A stretch of DNA of 64,000 nt from an uncultured Pseudomonas sp. (GCF_946886105.1 NZ_CAMPHV010000010.1:1-64000); one strand, 5' to 3'; shown: positions 17,250-27,986, counted from the first letter of the stretch. The notes: a model not told the origin generated them from the letters alone. Program-made: numbers and translations.

Positions 17250-17846
17250 TTAGAGCCCGAGATAATTTTTCACCCCGGTGAAGATGATCTGCGCGGCCAG
17301 CGCACAGACGAACAGCCCCATCAGCCGGCTGACGATCTGCAGGCCCTGATCGCCGAGCAGGCGTTCGAACTGGTTGGACATATAGAGCACCGCACCGACT
17401 GTGGCGCTGGCCAAGGCGATGGCCAGCGCCGCCACGGCCTTGTCGCCCCAATCCGGCTGGCTGGCGCCCATCAGCAGCAACGCACCGATGGTGCCGGGGC
17501 CGACGGTGAGCGGGATGGTCAGCGGCACTATGGTCACGTCCTGCTGCACGTTGTCGCTCTGCACCGCCGGTTTGCCCTGGGCCATGCCCAGGGCGGAAAT
17601 GAACAGCACGCTGCCGGCACCGATGCGGAAGGCGTCGATGGTGATGCCGAACAGGGTGAAAATATGTCTGCCGAACAGGTACAGCAGCAAGCTGGCGACC
17701 AGTACCCCGGCCGCGACTTTCCAAGCCAGGCGCTTGCGCTCCTTGACCGTGTAGCCGCGGCTCAGGCCGATAAAGCACGACAACACGAAGAACGGGCTAT
17801 AGAGCACCAGTAACTTCAAATACAGGCTGAATAGCGCGGACGCCAT
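17250..17846 (-). CDS. MarC-family integral membrane protein
   Basis: This protein of about 198 residues has six predicted membrane segments and the MarC (UPF0056) pattern: LYSPFFVLSCFIGLSRGYTVKERKRLAWKVAAGV near the N-terminus, FRIGAGSVLFISALGMAQGK, VPLTIPLTVGPGTIGALLLM in the centre, and a C-terminal GLQIVSRLMGLFVCALAAQIIFTGVKNYLGL. The role of MarC proteins is not established; the original link to multiple antibiotic resistance was not supported. The ATG at 17846 is preferred to a GTG at 17855. The stop codon lies at the edge of the urtA regulatory region, and the gene follows retS on the same strand. Confidence 0.9.
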   Translation of the reverse strand: MASALFSLYLKLLVLYSPFFVLSCFIGLSRGYTVKERKRLAWKVAAGVLVASLLLYLFGRHIFTLFGITIDAFRIGAGSVLFISALGMAQGKPAVQSDNVQQDVTIVPLTIPLTVGPGTIGALLLMGASQPDWGDKAVAALAIALASATVGAVLYMSNQFERLLGDQGLQIVSRLMGLFVCALAAQIIFTGVKNYLGL

Positions 17847-17924
17847 GGGCAACACTCGTTTTGGGGCGGATGGGGCCGGCTTGTTCGGCGAGCAGGCCGG
17901 TCAGGGCGAATCAGGTTGGCAAAG

Positions 17925-20720
17925 TTAGAGCGGCAGTGCGCCGGATTTGGGCGTGGTCGGGCGCTCGGCGATCCAGTATTCGATCAGTTCGCGCAGTTGC
18001 GAGAGTTCCACCGGCTTGGACATATGACCGTCCATACCGACTTGGCGCGCGCGCTCCTTGTGTTCGTTGAGGATGTGCGCGGTCAACGCGACTATCGGTG
18101 TGCGCGGGCGTTGTTCGGCGGCTTCCCAGGCGCGCAGCTGCTCGGTGGCGGAGAAGCCGTCGAGGATCGGCATTTCGCAGTCCATCAACACCAGGTCGTA
18201 ATGCTGCGCCTTCATCGCCTTCAGCGCTTCCTCGCCGTTGCTCGCGGTATCCGGTTGCAGTTTGAGTTTGCCGAGCATGCCGCGGATCACTTTGGTCGAA
18301 ATGCTGTTGTCTTCGGCGACCAGAATGCGGAAGTCGCTCGGCACGTCCAGCGGCGCGCTGACGGCCGGATCGGCGAACGGGCTGGGGAGGTTCTTGCCGC
18401 GCTGCGCCAACTCGTCGGCCAGGGTGGTTTTCAGGGTATAGCCGGCCACGGGTTTGGCGAGGATGCGTTTGATCCCGGCATTGCGCGCGATGACCTTGCC
18501 CGGGGCGTTGCTGATGCCGGTGAGCATGATCAGCAGGATGTCGTGGTTGAGGCTCGGGTCTTCCTTGATCTTCGCCGCCAGTTGCATGCCGGTCATGCCG
18601 GGCATGTCCTGGTCGAGCAGCACCACATCGAAGTATTCGCGCATATGCGCCTTGGTGCGCAGCAGGGCCAGCGCCTCCTTGCCCGAAGGCACGGCGCTGA
18701 CGCTCAGGCCCCAGGCGCTGCATTGCTGGATCAGCACCTTGCGGCAGGTTTCGTTGTCGTCGACCACCAGCAGGCGCGCGCCCTGCAAGGGGCCTTCGAG
18801 GTCGGCGGTGGGGCGTTCCAGGCGCTGGCTGTCGAGCGGCAGGGTCAGCCACAGCGTGCTGCCTTGGTTGTTGCTGCTCTGGATGCCGAACTCGCCTTCC
18901 ATCAAGCGGATCAGTTGCCGCGCGATGACCAGGCCGAGGCGCCCGCCGAGCTTGCTGGCGGTGAGGAAGTCCTTGCTGTGCAGCTCGGTATTGAGCAGCG
19001 CGCTGCGTTCGGCGGGGTCGAGCGGGCGGCCGCTGTCCTGCACGGCGATGCGCAGGCGCGGCTGGGTATCCGGGTTTTCCAGCGCCACCACCAGGAGGAT
19101 TTCGCCTTCGTCGGTCTGCTTGAAGGCGTTGTCCAGCAGGCTCAGCAGGGTCTGACGCAGGCGCGTGGGGTCGCCGCTGATCACCCGCGGCACTTGCGGC
19201 TGGGTGAAGCTGATCAGCTCGACCTTCTGTTGCTCGGCCTTGGCGCGGAAGATATCCAGACAATCCTCGATCAGCGCGTTGAGGTCGAACTGCACATCGT
19301 CCAGTTCGATCTGCCCGGATTCGAGCTTGGAAATATCGAGAATCTCGTTGATCAGCGTGAGCAGCTCGTTGCCGGCGCTGTGAATGGTCTGTACGTAGTC
19401 GCGCTGTTTCGCCGACAGCGGGGTGCCGAGCAGCAGTTCGGTCATACCCAGCACGCCGTTCATCGGGGTGCGGATTTCATGGCTGATCTTGGCGAGGAAT
19501 TCGGCTTTGGCTTTCAGTTCGGCGGAGCTGGCGGCCATGTTGGTGCGTTCGGTGAGGGTGTCGCGCTGGATCTGCCGCTGTCGCTCGGTCAGCGATACGG
19601 TGAGCACCAGCCCGCTCAAGGTGGCGATGCTGAACACACCGGTGACCAGCCAGCCGGGGTTGAGTTGGTCGAGGCCGAACAGCACCGGGATAAACAGGCT
19701 GAAACCTAGGTTGAAGACCAGCATGGCGCTCATGATCAGGCGCGCGGGCTGGTAACCGCGTTGCCAGTGCAGGCCCGCCACCAGCATCACCACCAGGGAG
19801 CTGAGGATCACCAGCAGGTAGATCAGCGAGCTGTACCACAACATGCCACTGGTCAGAATGATCGACGCCAGGGCCAGATTCAGCAGCGCCGCGCCGCGTA
19901 GCAGGTGATTGAGCTTGCTGCTCTCAACCGCCGTACCCCGGAAAAAGCTCAGTGTGAAGGCCAGCAGGCAGAATCCGGCGAGCAGCGCCGAGAGATCGGC
20001 GATCAGCGATTGGTCGACGCCCTGGCTGGGAATCCACACCGCCAGCAAGCCGATATTGGCCGCGGCGCACAGCGCCAGGTTGAGGTGCATGGCCGCGAGC
20101 CAAAGGCTGCTGCTGGAACGGCTGTAGATAAAGCGGGTGACGTTGTACAGCATCAGCAGGATCAAGCCGCCGAGCAGCGCACCGAAGATATACGCGGGTT
20201 TTTCCAGGCTGACCAGTTCACGCTCGCCGATGACCTTGAACCAGGCCATCAGCGGGTGATTGGAGGTCATGCGCACGTAAACCTCGCGTGCCTGCTGGTC
20301 ATTCGGCAGCGACAGCAGGTAAGCGCGCGAAGGCAGTGGCCGCGAGCTCAGCGGCAGGGCTTCGCCGGTGTGGGTGGTCTGCTCCAGCTTGCCGTCGTGC
20401 AGCAGGTAGTAGTCGAGGTATTGCACGCGCGGGGCGAAGATCCACAGCCAGGTGGGCGCGGCGAGGGCATCGAGATCGACATGCAGCCAGATCGCATGTT
20501 TGCTGAGCGGGAAGGTGAAAGCTTGTTTTTCCAGGGGCACGAACTCGTTGCGCAGAGCTCGCACACTCTCCAACTCCAGCTGGGCGCTGTTATCGATGAG
20601 CATCGACCAGCCCAGCGCACGCGGGGCCGGGCTGAGTTCTTCGGCGATGGCCATCGACCACCAGCAACTGGCCAGAAGCAGGCTGATGATAAGTCCGATG
20701 GCAATCCTGAGCCGCTTCAA
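17925..20720 (-). CDS. retS: RetS-like hybrid sensor histidine kinase
   Basis: This is a 931-residue hybrid sensor. Order: a signal/membrane segment ([23 protein letters not shown]), a periplasmic 7TMR-DISMED2 domain (residues about 30-170), seven membrane segments of 7TMR-DISM type (about 185-380), HisKA with [10 protein letters not shown] (phospho-acceptor His about residue 414), an HATPase domain, then two receiver domains with Asp about 703 (VLLDQDMPG) and Asp about 847 (VLMDCEMPI). This is the architecture of P. aeruginosa RetS (942 residues), which blocks GacS and so controls the switch between acute virulence and biofilm. The start is TTG at 20720: AAGGG lies 8 bases upstream, and it falls directly before the membrane segment. 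Its position between marC and purD also matches RetS. Confidence 0.93.
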   Translation of the reverse strand: MKRLRIAIGLIISLLLASCWWSMAIAEELSPAPRALGWSMLIDNSAQLELESVRALRNEFVPLEKQAFTFPLSKHAIWLHVDLDALAAPTWLWIFAPRVQYLDYYLLHDGKLEQTTHTGEALPLSSRPLPSRAYLLSLPNDQQAREVYVRMTSNHPLMAWFKVIGERELVSLEKPAYIFGALLGGLILLMLYNVTRFIYSRSSSSLWLAAMHLNLALCAAANIGLLAVWIPSQGVDQSLIADLSALLAGFCLLAFTLSFFRGTAVESSKLNHLLRGAALLNLALASIILTSGMLWYSSLIYLLVILSSLVVMLVAGLHWQRGYQPARLIMSAMLVFNLGFSLFIPVLFGLDQLNPGWLVTGVFSIATLSGLVLTVSLTERQRQIQRDTLTERTNMAASSAELKAKAEFLAKISHEIRTPMNGVLGMTELLLGTPLSAKQRDYVQTIHSAGNELLTLINEILDISKLESGQIELDDVQFDLNALIEDCLDIFRAKAEQQKVELISFTQPQVPRVISGDPTRLRQTLLSLLDNAFKQTDEGEILLVVALENPDTQPRLRIAVQDSGRPLDPAERSALLNTELHSKDFLTASKLGGRLGLVIARQLIRLMEGEFGIQSSNNQGSTLWLTLPLDSQRLERPTADLEGPLQGARLLVVDDNETCRKVLIQQCSAWGLSVSAVPSGKEALALLRTKAHMREYFDVVLLDQDMPGMTGMQLAAKIKEDPSLNHDILLIMLTGISNAPGKVIARNAGIKRILAKPVAGYTLKTTLADELAQRGKNLPSPFADPAVSAPLDVPSDFRILVAEDNSISTKVIRGMLGKLKLQPDTASNGEEALKAMKAQHYDLVLMDCEMPILDGFSATEQLRAWEAAEQRPRTPIVALTAHILNEHKERARQVGMDGHMSKPVELSQLRELIEYWIAERPTTPKSGALPL

Positions 20721-20750
20721 AGTGAATTCCCTTCGAAAGTTGGTGGCCGG

Positions 20751-20778
20751 ATTATAGCCAAGCCAGGCTGGTGTGAAA
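20751..20778 (-). promoter_or_regulatory. Candidate sigma-70 promoter for retS
   Basis: On the minus strand a perfect -10 hexamer TATAAT (plus positions 20751-20756) follows a weak -35 TTTCAC (20773-20778) with 16-base spacing. The start site would fall about 25 bases upstream of the TTG start codon at 20720. The -10 is convincing; the -35 matches only half of the consensus. Confidence 0.45.
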
Positions 20779-20843
20779 TATGACAACGGCAGCTAATAAA
20801 GCCGCCTCTGCCGATTTACACGATGCTTTCACTAATTTTCGCT

Positions 20844-22133
20844 TCAGCCTTCGCCACGTTCGCGGGCAATCGCCCGATAACCGATGTCCGTGCGGTAGAA
20901 ACAGCCGTTCCAGCGAATCTTCTGCGCCAGGCGATAGGCCTGTTGCTGAGCATCGGCGACACTGGCGCCAATCGCGGTGGCGCAGAGCACCCGGCCGCCG
21001 GCGGTGACGATTTGGCCGTCTTTCAGGGCGGTGCCGGCGTGGAACACCTTGCCGTCGAGCTGCGCCGCCTGGTCCAGACCTTCGATGACCTCGCCTTTGG
21101 CGTAATCGCCCGGGTAGCCACCCGCGGCGAGTACCACGCCGACCGTCGGCCGCGGATCCCAGCGGGCTTCGACCTTGTCCAGCGCTTGCGCCAGTGCGGC
21201 TTCGACCAGCAGTACCAGGGAAGATTCCAGGCGCACCATGATCGGCTGGGTCTCCGGGTCGCCGAAGCGGCAGTTGAATTCGATGACTTTCGGCTTGCCG
21301 GCTTTGTCGATCATCAGGCCGGCGTAGAGGAAGCCGGTGTAGACGTTGCCTTCGCTGGCCATGCCGTTGACGGTGGGGTAGATCACCTCGTCCATCACCC
21401 GCTGGTGCACCTCGGCGGTGACCACCGGTGCGGGCGAGTAAGCGCCCATGCCGCCGGTATTCGGGCCGCTGTCGCCGTCGCCGACGCGCTTATGGTCCTG
21501 GCTGGTGGCCATCGGCAGCACGTTCTTGCCGTCGACCATGACGATGAAGCTGGCTTCTTCGCCATCGAGGAACTCCTCGATCACCACCCGCGAACCGGCT
21601 TCGCCGAAGGCATTGCCGGCGAGCATATCGCGCACCGCGTCTTCGGCTTCCGCCAGGGTCATGGCGACGATCACGCCTTTGCCCGCGGCCAGGCCATCGG
21701 CCTTGATCACGATGGGCGCGCCTTTCTCACGCAGGTAGGCCAGGGCCGGCTCGACTTCGGTGAAGTTCTGGTAATCAGCGGTGGGGATCTTGTGGCGGGC
21801 GAGGAAGTCCTTGGTAAAGGCTTTCGAACCTTCCAGCTGCGCGGCGCCGGCGGTTGGGCCGAAGATATCCAGCTGGCGCGCGCGGAACAGATCGACCACG
21901 CCTTTGACCAGCGGCGCTTCCGGGCCGACGATGGTCAGTTGCACATTCTTCGCGGCGAAATCGGCGAGTTGCTCAATGGCCAGCACATCGATGGCGATGT
22001 TCTCGCACTTGGCTTCAGTGGCGGTGCCGGCATTGCCCGGGGCGACGAAGACTTTGGCGACGCGCGGGTCTTGCGCGACTTTCCAGGCCAGGGCGTGTTC
22101 GCGCCCGCCGCTGCCGATGATCAGTACGTTCAT
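20844..22133 (-). CDS. purD: Phosphoribosylamine-glycine ligase (GAR synthetase)
   Basis: This 429-residue ATP-grasp enzyme catalyses the second step of purine synthesis, joining phosphoribosylamine and glycine to GAR. It begins MNVLIIGSGGREHALAWKV and shows TIVGPEAPLVKGVVDLFR, the ATP-grasp lysine block IVIKADGLAAGKGVIVAMT, GMGAYSPAPVVT and EFNCRFGDPETQPIMVRL. Length is normal. It lies downstream of purH on the same strand, with a REP pair in the 240-bp gap, as in other pseudomonads. Its stop is 57 bases before the retS promoter. Confidence 0.97.
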   Translation of the reverse strand: MNVLIIGSGGREHALAWKVAQDPRVAKVFVAPGNAGTATEAKCENIAIDVLAIEQLADFAAKNVQLTIVGPEAPLVKGVVDLFRARQLDIFGPTAGAAQLEGSKAFTKDFLARHKIPTADYQNFTEVEPALAYLREKGAPIVIKADGLAAGKGVIVAMTLAEAEDAVRDMLAGNAFGEAGSRVVIEEFLDGEEASFIVMVDGKNVLPMATSQDHKRVGDGDSGPNTGGMGAYSPAPVVTAEVHQRVMDEVIYPTVNGMASEGNVYTGFLYAGLMIDKAGKPKVIEFNCRFGDPETQPIMVRLESSLVLLVEAALAQALDKVEARWDPRPTVGVVLAAGGYPGDYAKGEVIEGLDQAAQLDGKVFHAGTALKDGQIVTAGGRVLCATAIGASVADAQQQAYRLAQKIRWNGCFYRTDIGYRAIARERGEG

Positions 22134-22148
22134 GGGGTTCTCCTGACC

Positions 22149-22242
22149 GTAGCCCGGATGAAATCCGGGGCTTTTGAGTGAGGTGTTCCCGGATTACATC
22201 CGGGCTACGGGTGGTGGATCAGCGAAGCGCTATCCACCCTAC
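22149..22242. repeat. REP pair (GTAGCCCGGAT family) plus a GTGGAT palindrome between purH and purD
   Basis: At 22149-22208 two inverted copies, GTAGCCCGGATGAAATCCGGGG and CCCGGATTACATCCGGGCTAC, face each other. A second palindrome directly follows (GGTGGATCAGCGAAGCGC then TATCCACCCTAC). The rest of the 240-bp gap has no recognised feature. Confidence 0.85.
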
Positions 22243-22374
22243 GAATGTCGAGGTCGCGATTGGGCTGGTAGATGCAAGGCGCCCGGCGCTTCACCCAGCG
22301 GAGTTGCCTTCTGGCAATGAGCATGGGGGAAGGGCCGGGCAACGCCGCAGATGCCTGTCCGAGTGCGGCCGATT

Positions 22375-23982
22375 TTAGTGCCTAAAATGGCGCATAGAGG
22401 TGAACACCATGGCGATATTCGCTTCATCCGCCGCGGCTATCACTTCCGCATCGCGCATCGAACCGCCCGGTTGGATCACCGCGGTGATGCCGTTGGCGGC
22501 GGCGTTATCCAGGCCGTCGCGGAACGGGAAGAAGGCGTCGGACGCCATCACCGAACCGGCTACTTGCAAGCCGGCATGCTCAGCCTTGATCGCGGCGATG
22601 CGCGCGGAGTTGACGCGGCTCATCTGGCCGGCGCCGACGCCGATGGTCTGGCGGTTCTTGGCGTAGACGATGGCGTTGGATTTGACGAACTTGGCCACTT
22701 TCCAGGCGAAGATCAGGTCGTGAATTTCCTGCTCGCTCGGCGCGCGCTTGGTGACGATCTTCAGGTCTTCCGCTTTGATCATGCCGATGTCGCGGCTCTG
22801 CACCAGCAGGCCACCGTTGACCCGCTTGAAGTCCCAGCCCGGTGCGCGTTCGGCCGACCATTCGCCACATTCGAGCAGGCGCACGTTGGCTTTGGCGGCG
22901 ACCACTGCGCGGGCCTCGGCGCTGATCTTCGGGGCGATGATCACTTCGACGAACTGGCGCCCGACGATGGCCTGGGCGGTCGCGCCGTCCAGTTCGCGGT
23001 TGAAGGCGATGATGCCGCCGAACGCCGATTCGCTGTCGGTGGCATAGGCCAGTTCGTAGGCCTGGCGGATCCCGCCTTCGGCATCCAGGGCCACGGCCAC
23101 GCCACACGGGTTGGCGTGCTTGACGATGACGCAGGCCGGTTTGACGAAGCTCTTCACGCATTCGAGGGCGGCATCGGTGTCGGCGACGTTGTTGAACGAC
23201 AGCTCTTTACCTTGCAGTTGCACGGCGGTGGAGACGCTGGCTTCGCCTTTCTTCGCTTCCACATAGAAGGCCGCGCTCTGGTGCGGGTTCTCGCCGTAGC
23301 GCATTTCCTGCGCCTTGATGAACTGGCTGTTGAAGGTGCGCGGGAAGGTGCCGCGGGCTTCGGTACTCAGGGTTTCGCGGCTCTGCTCGATGGTGCCCAG
23401 GTAATTGGCGATCATGCCGTCGTAGGCGCTGGTGTGTTCGAACGCTTTCAGGGCCAGATCGAAGCGCTGAGCGTAGGTCAGGCCGCCGGCTTTCAGCGAC
23501 TCGAGCACGCTGGCGTAGTCGCCGGCGTTGACCACGATGGCCACATCCTTATGGTTCTTCGCGGCGGAGCGGACCATGGTCGGGCCGCCGATATCGATGT
23601 TTTCGATGGCATCGGCGAGGTCGCAGTCGGGCTTGGCGACTGTGGCTTCGAAGGGGTAGAGGTTGACCGCGACCAGGTCGATCGGCTTGATCCCGTGCTC
23701 GTCCATCACCGCGCCGTCGAGGGCGCGGCGGCCGAGAATGCCGCCGTGGATCTTCGGGTGCAGGGTCTTCACCCGGCCATCCATCATTTCCGGAAAGCCG
23801 GTGTAGTCGGCGACTTCCACTGCGGCCATGCCGTTGTCCTTGAGCAGCTTGTAGGTGCCGCCGGTGGAGAGAATTTCCACGCCAAGGGCGGACAGCTCAC
23901 GGGCGAATTCAAGGATGCCGGTCTTGTCGGAGACGCTGATCAGAGCGCGGCGAACGGGAAGGCGGGTGGTCTGGTCGGTCAT
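22375..23982 (-). CDS. purH: Bifunctional AICAR transformylase / IMP cyclohydrolase
   Basis: This 535-residue enzyme carries out the last two steps of IMP synthesis. The N-terminal IMP cyclohydrolase (MGS-like) domain has [37 protein letters not shown] and [18 protein letters not shown]. The C-terminal transformylase domain has [42 protein letters not shown] and, near the end, [40 protein letters not shown]. Full length, ending at the usual MRHFRH. It follows fis on the same strand, 93 bases downstream; that gap holds a different palindromic repeat. Confidence 0.98.
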   Translation of the reverse strand: MTDQTTRLPVRRALISVSDKTGILEFARELSALGVEILSTGGTYKLLKDNGMAAVEVADYTGFPEMMDGRVKTLHPKIHGGILGRRALDGAVMDEHGIKPIDLVAVNLYPFEATVAKPDCDLADAIENIDIGGPTMVRSAAKNHKDVAIVVNAGDYASVLESLKAGGLTYAQRFDLALKAFEHTSAYDGMIANYLGTIEQSRETLSTEARGTFPRTFNSQFIKAQEMRYGENPHQSAAFYVEAKKGEASVSTAVQLQGKELSFNNVADTDAALECVKSFVKPACVIVKHANPCGVAVALDAEGGIRQAYELAYATDSESAFGGIIAFNRELDGATAQAIVGRQFVEVIIAPKISAEARAVVAAKANVRLLECGEWSAERAPGWDFKRVNGGLLVQSRDIGMIKAEDLKIVTKRAPSEQEIHDLIFAWKVAKFVKSNAIVYAKNRQTIGVGAGQMSRVNSARIAAIKAEHAGLQVAGSVMASDAFFPFRDGLDNAAANGITAVIQPGGSMRDAEVIAAADEANIAMVFTSMRHFRH

Positions 23983-24002
23983 AACGATTCCATCAGGGGT
24001 TT

Positions 24003-24069
24003 AGCTGCAAGCTACAAGTCCAAGCTGCAAGAGCGAAGCACGCCCGCTTGAGGCATGCGGCTTGCAGCT
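24003..24069. repeat. Palindromic repeat (AGCTGCAAGC family) between fis and purH
   Basis: AGCTGCAAGC at 24003-24012 is inverted as GCTTGCAGCT at 24060-24069, with further copies of the core CAAGCTGCAAG between. It fills the fis-purH gap. A loosely similar tract occurs after the Nudix gene near 39690-39735. Confidence 0.7.
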
Positions 24070-24075
24070 CGTCAC

Positions 24076-24396
24076 TTAAAGAAGATCGTACTGCTTGAGT
24101 TTTTTGCGCAGGGTGCCGCGGTTCAGACCGAGCAGCTCGGAGGCTTTGGTCTGGTTGCCCTTGACGTAGTTCATCACGGTTTCCAACAGCGGTGCTTCCA
24201 CTTCGGTGAGCACCAGGTTGTAAACGTCGGTGACGTCCGCGCCTTCGAGGTGGGCGAAATAATTGTGCAATGCTTTCTCGACACTGCCGCGCAGGGTTTG
24301 CCCTTCTTCGCTCGGCGTATTGAGGTGCTGTTTCAAACTGCTGTTTTCACTCACGGGAGCCATTCCACTTGCTAAAGTCTCGGTCAACATCGTCAT
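24076..24396 (-). CDS. fis: DNA-binding protein Fis
   Basis: This 106-residue nucleoid protein bends DNA and regulates rRNA and many other promoters. The C-terminal helix-turn-helix [37 protein letters not shown] is nearly invariant in Fis; the N-terminal beta-hairpin region ([30 protein letters not shown]) is also present. It overlaps the end of dusB by 4 bases, the universal dusB-fis operon arrangement, so expression is coupled to dusB. Confidence 0.98.
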   Translation of the reverse strand: MTMLTETLASGMAPVSENSSLKQHLNTPSEEGQTLRGSVEKALHNYFAHLEGADVTDVYNLVLTEVEAPLLETVMNYVKGNQTKASELLGLNRGTLRKKLKQYDLL

Positions 24397-25391
24397 GCGG
24401 CCACCCCTTCTCCGTTGTTATGCCGTCCGCCGAAAAACTCGCGGACGGTGGTGCACTGCGCGTCCGTACTGTCCAGACGATTGAAGTGGGCGCGAAACTC
24501 CCTGGCGCCCGGCAAGGTTGCGAGATACCAACTGACATGCTTGCGGGCGATACGTACGCCCATGACATCGCCGTAGAAGGCGTGCAACGCAGCCAGGTGT
24601 TCCAGCAGAATGCTTTCCACTTCGAGCAGCTCCGGTGCCGGGAGCTGTTCGCCGGTACGCAGGTAATGCTCGATTTCACGAAATATCCACGGCCGCCCTT
24701 GGGCGGCGCGGCCAATCAATAAACCGTCGGCGCCGGTCGCATCCAGGACCGCACGGGCCTTCTCCGGCGAATCGATATCGCCGTTGGCCAGCACCGGAAT
24801 CGACACCGCCTGCTTGATTGCGGCAACCGTGTCGTACTCGGCTTCGCCGGTGTAGAGATCGGCGCGGGTGCGGCCATGCACGGCCAGTGCGACTATCCCT
24901 TCCTGTTCGGCGATCTTCGCCACCTCGATACCGTTCTTGTTCTGTCTGTCCCAGCCCGTGCGGATTTTCAAGGTCACCGGCACGTCCACCGCGGCGACCA
25001 CCGCCTGCAGGATCTGGCGTACCAATTGTTCGTCTTTCAACAGCGCCGAACCTGCGGCCTTGTTGCACACCTTCTTCGCCGGGCAGCCCATATTGATATC
25101 GATTATCTGGGCGCCCAATACGACGTTCTGCTTAGCCGCCTCGGCGAGCATCTGCGGGTCTCCGCCGGCGATCTGCACCGAACGCGGCTCCGGGTCGCCC
25201 TCGTGCATCAGGCGCAGGCTCGACTTGCGGGTGTGCCACAGGCGCATATCGCTGGTAACCATTTCCGAGACCACCAGGCCCGCGCCCATACGCCGACAGA
25301 GCTGGCGGAACGGCCTGTCAGTGACGCCCGCCATCGGGGCGAGGATCAACTGGTTGGGCAGTGTGTAGGGGCCGATGCGTAACGCCGACAT
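24393..25391 (-). CDS. dusB: tRNA-dihydrouridine synthase B
   Basis: This 332-residue FMN-dependent TIM-barrel enzyme reduces uridine to dihydrouridine in the tRNA D-loop. The N-terminus [33 protein letters not shown] and the catalytic-cysteine block [21 protein letters not shown] are diagnostic, and [35 protein letters not shown] and [11 protein letters not shown] are the other family motifs. It is the first gene of the dusB-fis operon. The 248-bp upstream gap has a possible -10 (TATGAT at 25455-25460 on the minus strand) with only a poor -35, so the promoter is unproven. Confidence 0.97.
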   Translation of the reverse strand: MSALRIGPYTLPNQLILAPMAGVTDRPFRQLCRRMGAGLVVSEMVTSDMRLWHTRKSSLRLMHEGDPEPRSVQIAGGDPQMLAEAAKQNVVLGAQIIDINMGCPAKKVCNKAAGSALLKDEQLVRQILQAVVAAVDVPVTLKIRTGWDRQNKNGIEVAKIAEQEGIVALAVHGRTRADLYTGEAEYDTVAAIKQAVSIPVLANGDIDSPEKARAVLDATGADGLLIGRAAQGRPWIFREIEHYLRTGEQLPAPELLEVESILLEHLAALHAFYGDVMGVRIARKHVSWYLATLPGAREFRAHFNRLDSTDAQCTTVREFFGGRHNNGEGVAA

Positions 25392-25639
25392 AGGGCTTCC
25401 CAGCTCAAGAGACCAGCGGTTGAGGCCAATAGTGGAGTGCGAAAAAGGGTGGGAATCATACCCGCTCTGGATGACCGGATAAAGGCTGTTTTGAACAAAT
25501 TCTGAACAGCTATCGCCTTATCGCCAGGGGTTTGGTTGGCGGGTGGAAGGCCGATCCAGCGGCGGCCAGCTCTAAATCGAAAGCTTCGGGCAAAAGCGTC
25601 GGCGGGCCAGGGTGCCGCGTATCCTGCGTAGTTTGAGGC

Positions 25640-27004
25640 TTACTCCGGCGAATGGAAGCTCAGGCTGTAATTGACCGCCTGACTGCCCGGATCGAGGATG
25701 TCCAGGGAGATATGGATGGGCACCTGGGGCGGCATTTCCTCTTGACCGGCCAGCTCTCCGGCCAGGTACTCGCTGGGTTTGAAGCGGCGGCTGGCGAGCA
25801 GCCGGCCGTTGATGTCGGCGAAGCGGATTTCCAGCAAGGGGAAGGGTTGGGCGAAGGGCGCGCGGTTGTAGAGGATTGCGTCGACGACCAGGGCGCCGCT
25901 GAATTCCGGGTGGCTGCGCACCACCAGGTTGCTGCTTTTGATCTGATTGATGTCGACCTTGGACGGTAGGGTGCAGTCGATCAGCGGACAAAGTTGCTCG
26001 AACCAGGGGCGATAGTGGTCCTGGCGCGCCAATTCGTCGAAATGATAATGCGCATACTGTCCGGCCAGCGCGCCGGCCGCGATCAGGTTCAGCAGGGCCC
26101 AGCCCAGCCGGCGGCCCCAGGGCTTTTTCGGCGGTTGCCAATCGAGTTGCAGTGGCTCGTCGTCCAGCTCGAACAGGTGCTCGTCGCGCAGCCCGGGTTC
26201 GCTGCGTGAGGCTTTGCTGACTTTGTTCGCCGTGGGCTCGACCGACGGCTCGAGGTCTTCCTCGTCATCCTGCTCGAGCGGCTCGTCTGGCTCGGCATGA
26301 ACACTGTCCGATGCAGGGGCTTTTGCCGCTGGGGCGATGGGCGCTGGCTTCTGGCGCTCGGGTTCGATTGCCGCGGGCTTGGCGGGCGCCGTTACTGGCG
26401 CCTCGGCTTTTACCGTGCGCGCGGGCTGCGCTGGGGCGTTATCGCTCGGGGCCAGGCTCAGCGGCGCTTTGGCCGGGGTGTCGTGGAGCAGGGCTTCGGC
26501 CCATCGTTCGTCATGGGGTTCGGGATCGACGCGCGGGGGGCGATTGAAGGCTTCGGCATACTTGGGTGCCTGCTCCAGATCGCGGAATTGCTGTGACAGT
26601 TGCTGTTCCTGTTGCTCCAGCTTGGCCAGCTCTTCGTCGAGATCGAGGCTGTCGAGGTCCAGGTCGTCGTGGATCCATAGCGTATCGCTGGGCTTTTTCC
26701 CGGGCGGAGTGGCGGTGATGGGCGGTGCTTTCGCCGCCGGCGCGACTGGCGGGCTCGGTTTGGGTGGGCTCGGCATGGCGCCGCCGGGCGTGGAGACGCT
26801 CGACGTGGAGACGCTCGACGTGGCGACGCTCGAATGGGCCACCGCTGGCGAATTTTGCCGTTGCGCCAATAGCTGCTGGGCGGCATTGAACACATGCAAG
26901 CAGGCCCCGCAGCGCACGGCGCCATGGGCGGCGCCGAGCTGGGCGCGGTTTACGCGAAAGCTGGTACGGCAATGGGGGCACTGGGTAACGAAACTTTCGG
27001 TCAT
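25640..27004 (-). CDS. MJ0042-type zinc-ribbon and DUF3426 protein
   Basis: This is a 454-residue membrane-anchored protein of unknown function. The first 40 residues form a zinc ribbon, CPHC ... CGAC (MJ0042 family). Residues about 60-270 are low-complexity, rich in Pro, Ala, Ser and acidic residues, including a run encoded by a 15-bp minisatellite. One membrane segment (about residues 300-320, LGWALLNLIAAGALAGQYAHY) leads into the C-terminal DUF3426 domain (LCPLIDCTLPSKVDINQIKSSNLVVRSHPEFSGALVVDAIL abridged; ILYNRAPFAQPFPLLEIRF; PSEYLAGELAGQEEMPPQVPIHISLDI). The family is typical next to prmA in Pseudomonas and other proteobacteria. It may sense or scaffold at the membrane; nothing more specific can be supported. 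Confidence 0.88.
   Translation of the reverse strand: MTESFVTQCPHCRTSFRVNRAQLGAAHGAVRCGACLHVFNAAQQLLAQRQNSPAVAHSSVATSSVSTSSVSTPGGAMPSPPKPSPPVAPAAKAPPITATPPGKKPSDTLWIHDDLDLDSLDLDEELAKLEQQEQQLSQQFRDLEQAPKYAEAFNRPPRVDPEPHDERWAEALLHDTPAKAPLSLAPSDNAPAQPARTVKAEAPVTAPAKPAAIEPERQKPAPIAPAAKAPASDSVHAEPDEPLEQDDEEDLEPSVEPTANKVSKASRSEPGLRDEHLFELDDEPLQLDWQPPKKPWGRRLGWALLNLIAAGALAGQYAHYHFDELARQDHYRPWFEQLCPLIDCTLPSKVDINQIKSSNLVVRSHPEFSGALVVDAILYNRAPFAQPFPLLEIRFADINGRLLASRRFKPSEYLAGELAGQEEMPPQVPIHISLDILDPGSQAVNYSLSFHSPE
26791..26834. repeat. 15-bp minisatellite, three units, inside the DUF3426 gene
   Basis: The unit TGGAGACGCTCGACG occurs twice exactly (26791-26805 and 26806-26820), and a third, slightly diverged copy follows. 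Each unit is five codons, so copy changes would keep the frame. It encodes the run of SSVST-type pentapeptides in the disordered linker. Confidence 0.85.
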
Positions 27005-27071
27005 GCAAGGGTCCGGCGCCGGCGATCCGGCAAAGCGGCTAGTCTAACGCAAGTGCCTGGGAAAACAGCAG

Positions 27072-27953
27072 CTACCCGCGACGGATGCCACTGATGCGCA
27101 CCCAGCCGTCTTTTTCCGCGGTCGGATCGAGCGTGAACGCCTCGCTGTACGCCGCGCGGACTTCCTCGGCCTGCTCGGCGAGGATTCCCGACAATGCCAG
27201 TTTCCCGCCGTGCTTCACCAGCGAAGTGATCTGCGGCGCCAGTGCCACCAGCGGGCCGGCGAGGATATTGGCGACCACCACGTCGGCGGGGCGCTGCGGC
27301 AGGTCGGCCGGCAGATAGAGCGGGAAGCGCGCCGGATCGATACCGTTGCGCCCGGCGTTATCGCGCGAGGCTTCCAGCGCCTGCGGGTCGATATCGGTAC
27401 CGACCGCCTGTGGTGCGCCCAGCAACAGGGCGGCAATCGCCAGAATCCCCGAGCCGCAGCCGAAATCCAGCACGCTGCAATCGTGCAGGTCCTGGCCGTC
27501 CAGCCATTCCAGGCACAGTGCGGTGGTCGGGTGGGTGCCGGTGCCGAACGCCAGGCCCGGATCGAGCAGCAGGTTGACCGCGTCCGGCTCGGGAGCGGCA
27601 TGCCAGCTCGGCACTATCCACAGGCGTCGGCCGAAACGCATCGGCTCGAAACCGTCCATCCAGCTGCGTTCCCAGTCCTGATCGGCGATCACCTCGGCAT
27701 GGTGTTCCGGCAGTTCGGTGCCGGTCAGCAGTTGCAGATGGGCGAATACCGCTGCGGCCTCGGTGTCGGCTTCGAACAGGGCGAGCAGGTGGGTGTGCGA
27801 CCACAGCGGCGTAGTGCCCAGGTCCGGCTCGAAAATCGGTTGGTCTTCGGCGTCCATAAAGGTTACCGACACGGCGCCCACTTCCAGCAACGCGTCTTCA
27901 TAGGTTTCTGCCTGCTCCGGGGTGATGGCGAGACGGACTTGTAACCAGGGCAT
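27072..27953 (-). CDS. prmA: Ribosomal protein L11 methyltransferase
   Basis: This 293-residue SAM-dependent enzyme trimethylates lysines and the N-terminus of ribosomal protein L11. The N-terminal L11-binding domain begins [43 protein letters not shown]. The catalytic domain has [23 protein letters not shown], the SAM motif [21 protein letters not shown], and [15 protein letters not shown]. Length is normal. It lies between accC/EI24 and the DUF3426 gene on the same strand, matching Pseudomonas gene order. Confidence 0.97.
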   Translation of the reverse strand: MPWLQVRLAITPEQAETYEDALLEVGAVSVTFMDAEDQPIFEPDLGTTPLWSHTHLLALFEADTEAAAVFAHLQLLTGTELPEHHAEVIADQDWERSWMDGFEPMRFGRRLWIVPSWHAAPEPDAVNLLLDPGLAFGTGTHPTTALCLEWLDGQDLHDCSVLDFGCGSGILAIAALLLGAPQAVGTDIDPQALEASRDNAGRNGIDPARFPLYLPADLPQRPADVVVANILAGPLVALAPQITSLVKHGGKLALSGILAEQAEEVRAAYSEAFTLDPTAEKDGWVRISGIRRG

Positions 27954-27986
27954 GGGAAACCTCGATGTGGCGTGAAAAGTGACCCC

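Noticed and set aside
17916..19709. 597-residue open frame on the plus strand opposite retS
   Set aside because: Antisense shadow; composition is His/Gln/Leu-rich and without motifs.
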